35,102 nt of DNA from Bacteroidota bacterium. GTDB lineage: Bacteria > Bacteroidota > Rhodothermia > Rhodothermales > JAHQVL01. Under the pieces are notes generated by a model, which worked only from the letters and a program-made list of their open reading frames with translations, had not been told where the DNA came from and did no database searches. This document shows, one piece after another, positions 32,761 to 35,102 of this stretch (its first letter is position 1; the number at the start of each line of letters is the position of its first letter). A program made the position numbers and the translations under genes. The stretch spans positions 1 through 35,102 of the forward strand of contig JBCCIM010000045.1 in assembly GCA_039111535.1 (NCBI GenBank), read 5' to 3'.

Positions 32761-33572
32761 TTCGTGTAATTGCCGACGAGTTCGAAGGCCATCTTCGCGA
32801 TGTCCATACCGATGCCGTAAGGGACGAGAAAAAATTTCGATACGCCTTCTGCGTTTTTCCAGACTACGCGTGGGCGGTGGAACGTGGTTTTATACCGGAA
32901 GCGTAGCCTGTTTTTGATAGAGGTTCTGTGTTTGCGGTATCGGTAGACAATAGCCGGCGCTGCTGTGATGTTATCTGTCTGTTTGAGGCAGCGCAGCGAA
33001 TAGTCAATGTCCTGGCAGCGGGTGAGCCGCACATCAAAGTCGCCGGCCCGTTCTACAAGTGCACGGGAGAGTAGGCAGGTGTTCAGCGAGAATGGCGTTT
33101 TGTAGGCCATCAGAATGCTACGCTTCAACTGCTCGGGGTTCTCGCTAGAGGGTTCATTCCTGACGCCCAATACACCCCTTGTGTCAAATACCTCAAAGCC
33201 ACCGATAATCATGTCTGGCTGGCTGCCATTGGTCGGATACCGCGATGACAGGCTGTGCGGTGTAAACTCATCATCCGCATCCAGAATGGTTACGTAGCTG
33301 CCCCGTGCCATTTTTAGGCCTTTGTTCACGGCTGAGGCTTTCCCTTTGTTTTCCTGATGCACGTAGTGTACCCGCGCGTCGTAAGCAGCATGTTTGGGAT
33401 TGACAAACGATGCCAATACCTCGGTCGTTCGATCGGTAGAACCATCATCAATCACAAGCACCTCAAGCTCCTTAAAGTTACCCTCAAGGATCGAAGCAAC
33501 TGCCCGGCCGACATAATCACCCATGTTATAGGCCGGTATGATTACGCTAACTTTAGGAATACCGTTTTCCAT
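32757..33572 (-). CDS. Glycosyltransferase family 2
   Basis: The 271-aa protein has a GT-A fold beginning V-S-V-I-I-P-A-Y-N, with nucleotide-binding I-D-D-G-S (41-45), the metal-binding D-A-D-D (98-101), and the acceptor-side Q-D-I-D-Y region near 195, close to the usual E-D-x-D motif. There is no long membrane segment, so it acts at the cytosolic face. Its start overlaps the end of the preceding GT2 gene by 20 bp, so the two are translated from one message. The sugar it transfers cannot be named. Confidence 0.92.
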   Translation of the reverse strand: MENGIPKVSVIIPAYNMGDYVGRAVASILEGNFKELEVLVIDDGSTDRTTEVLASFVNPKHAAYDARVHYVHQENKGKASAVNKGLKMARGSYVTILDADDEFTPHSLSSRYPTNGSQPDMIIGGFEVFDTRGVLGVRNEPSSENPEQLKRSILMAYKTPFSLNTCLLSRALVERAGDFDVRLTRCQDIDYSLRCLKQTDNITAAPAIVYRYRKHRTSIKNRLRFRYKTTFHRPRVVWKNAEGVSKFFLVPYGIGMDIAKMAFELVGNYTK

Positions 33573-34443
33573 GTAGTTCGCCAGGGGTTGTTGTCAGATA
33601 AAAGTGTTCATAGAGGTACGTGCGGGCATCATGAATGATGCTCACCATCTTGCCGCTTTTGAGTAGACCAGTTGTTGCGTGCTCCTCGTGTGTCACCTGG
33701 AGTTTCGGATCATACAAAACCGGCAGATCCATTTGCATCGCAAGCTCGGCAACATAGTTTTCTTCGCCATATAAAAATGGCTCATACTTGAGTGTGCCGC
33801 CGCCGGCAAAATAGGCTTTGTTGAATACAATGAAAGATCCGTGTGGCGCATAGATGCGGGAAACATCTCCTGGTGTAGCAGCAAGCATGCGTTTGGAACG
33901 CTTGAACAATCCTCGCAAGCCTCGCTTGGCATGGGATAACAGTTCATACGCATTGAATACCAATACATTGCTTGCGATATGTTTGCGGAAGCTGGTAATC
34001 GACTTCCCTGGTCGCTGCTTCATGTACGGGTTCTGATTATCACCCGTAAGGCTCGACATAATACCCGGCGCTACCATTGCACAGTGTGTTTGCCCGTGCA
34101 AACTGTGAAGCTTCTGAAAGAAAGCTGTGTCGTGCAAGAGGATGTCTGGGTTGGAGACAATTACCCAATCGGGGAAAGGCGCTGATTTTGTGAAATGGTC
34201 GAACCCGTATGCGGCACCGCCGAAGTATCCCAGGTTTTCAGGGGGGACGACAACTTCAAATCCTTTTTCGTTTGTCAGTGCTTCAAAGCCAGCATGTGTC
34301 GTCGGTGGTTGGCTGTTGTCGATGACTACTGTATGGATATGACCGTCAAATTGCTGTGACCGCACCGTATCCATACAACGAAGCACCGCGTCTTCGCTGT
34401 GATAATTCACACATAGGATGAGTATGGTAGGCTGCTTGGTCAA
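33553..34443 (-). CDS. Glycosyltransferase family 2 (rhamnosyltransferase-like)
   Basis: The 296-aa protein begins with T-I-L-I-L-C-V-N-Y-H-S and carries V-I-D-N-S (40-44), E-N-L-G-Y-F-G-G (69-76) and S-N-P-D-I (97-101), the pattern of WbbL/RfbF-like rhamnosyl or related transferases. Y-G-E-E-N-Y-V near 225 fits the catalytic base region. The start is TTG at 34443 with no strong ribosome binding site. It lies between the polymerase/ligase gene and the second GT2 in a minus-strand polysaccharide unit. Confidence 0.92.
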   Translation of the reverse strand: MTKQPTILILCVNYHSEDAVLRCMDTVRSQQFDGHIHTVVIDNSQPPTTHAGFEALTNEKGFEVVVPPENLGYFGGAAYGFDHFTKSAPFPDWVIVSNPDILLHDTAFFQKLHSLHGQTHCAMVAPGIMSSLTGDNQNPYMKQRPGKSITSFRKHIASNVLVFNAYELLSHAKRGLRGLFKRSKRMLAATPGDVSRIYAPHGSFIVFNKAYFAGGGTLKYEPFLYGEENYVAELAMQMDLPVLYDPKLQVTHEEHATTGLLKSGKMVSIIHDARTYLYEHFYLTTTPGELHGKRYS

Positions 34444-34484
34444 TTACTTGTGTTGTCTATCGAGATACGAATACTGGATGTGGA

Positions 34485-35102
34485 TCAGGCCGGCACAGAT
34501 TGTTTTTCTTCGTGGAGCCGGCGTGTGTTGGCATACGCGATAGCAATGAAGGTAATAAAGATCACATAGTTATTGCGCGAAAACAGGTCCATGTTCAGTG
34601 CAATAATCATCGTTACGCCAACCACGAGTAGCATGAATTTTCGGAAGCGCTCCAGGGGCCAGGAATCTGACTTCGGGCCCAATAACTTGAGCAATTGATA
34701 CAGAAAGCCCAGCAAAATGATCAGTCCAATCACACCAAAAGGCAGCATAAAAGAGAGGTACGAATTGTCGACGGTGTAAAACGCGCCGCGGTCTGGCAAC
34801 ACTGCATAAGGTTTGCCCAGGCCTTGTCCGAACGGGAGTCCGTTTACCAGCCGCTCCATGTATTGCTCATACAAGATATCCCTGTTGCCGGTAATTGCAC
34901 TGTCGACTACTTCGCTTACGCCCACATTTACAGCAAACCGTAGCGCAAGGCTCTTGCCAAACCGCTCATTGATAAGGCTTAGTCCGAGGATTCCTACGAT
35001 CATGAAAAACACTACAAAGCCCATCCTGAAGTAATAGGTCAGTTTCTGGGACTTTTTGGTGTAGTATACAAGCGGTGCAAGAAAGGCAATCATGGCAAGG
35101 CC
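34485..35102 (-). CDS. O-antigen ligase/polymerase family protein (3' part only)
   Basis: The frame is open to the window edge, so the N-terminal part is missing; ~205 residues are visible. They contain at least four membrane helices and a periplasmic loop (around G-N-R-D-I-L-Y-E-Q-Y and F-G-Q-G-L-G-K-P-Y) followed by D-N-S-Y-L, the pattern of the Wzy/WaaL-type domain. The protein would polymerise or ligate the lipid-linked repeat units in the periplasm. It is the first gene, within the window, of the minus-strand group containing the two GT2 enzymes; the next start is 41 bp away. Confidence 0.88.
   Translation of the reverse strand, partial: GLAMIAFLAPLVYYTKKSQKLTYYFRMGFVVFFMIVGILGLSLINERFGKSLALRFAVNVGVSEVVDSAITGNRDILYEQYMERLVNGLPFGQGLGKPYAVLPDRGAFYTVDNSYLSFMLPFGVIGLIILLGFLYQLLKLLGPKSDSWPLERFRKFMLLVVGVTMIIALNMDLFSRNNYVIFITFIAIAYANTRRLHEEKQSVPA

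Overview
The window looks like chromosomal DNA from a Rhodothermota/Bacteroidota-type bacterium, probably a marine or halophilic Rhodothermales-like lineage. The pointers are a secreted seven-bladed FG-GAP/ASPIC protein with a type IX secretion (T9SS) C-terminal signal, a GldE-like protein encoded directly upstream of purF, a Cys/Gly-rich PSP1 (RicT-like) protein beside holB, an EF-G paralogue of the Bacteroidota type, and an ECF sigma factor next to a TPR-bearing Ser/Thr kinase. The taxonomic call is inference, because no rRNA gene is present. Base composition is near balanced, and the hexamer GCCGGC is conspicuously frequent.

Layout. Positions 1-3.9 kb (+) hold the end of an NADPH-dependent FMN reductase, a cupin, an MsbA-like ABC exporter and an LtrA-family membrane protein, closed by a bidirectional terminator. 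Positions 4.0-9.5 kb (-) hold a regulatory/export module, in transcription order ECF sigma factor, membrane Ser/Thr kinase with TPRs, and secreted FG-GAP propeller. Positions 9.5-10.98 kb are gene-poor but structured: three GTTGTGACAA(C/G) palindromes, a 79-aa orphan protein, a 32-aa single-helix membrane protein behind a good promoter, a structured RNA candidate ending in a strong terminator, and a folded leader ahead of a monotopic phosphoglycosyl transferase (10.98-11.6 kb). Positions 11.8-18.9 kb are housekeeping: tsaB-accD (-), EF-G-like (+), tRNA-Met(CAT) (-), holB and PSP1 (+), and a GroES-like orphan (-). A second tiny membrane protein (29 aa, with a similar N-P-x-D-x3-R start) lies at 19.1 kb. 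Positions 19.7-24.3 kb (-) hold purF, a gldE-like gene and a sodium:neurotransmitter-type symporter.

Positions 24.5-35.1 kb form a surface polysaccharide locus. A CapD-like dehydratase, a GT4 glycosyltransferase, a phosphoglycosyl transferase and a DegT-family aminotransferase lie on the minus strand, divergent from a very large SLBB outer-membrane export protein (+). They are followed by two GT2 glycosyltransferases and the 3' part of an O-antigen ligase/polymerase (-). Together they would build nucleotide sugars, start the lipid-linked glycan, extend it, polymerise it and export it.

Non-coding points of interest are MITE-like or palindromic repeats touching stop codons (purF and the SLBB gene), heptamer AACCTTN arrays at three places, and a 24-bp perfect hairpin near 24.4 kb. 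In the proteins, AccD has lost three of the four zinc-ribbon cysteines, and the EF-G paralogue lacks the catalytic His of the G3 motif.
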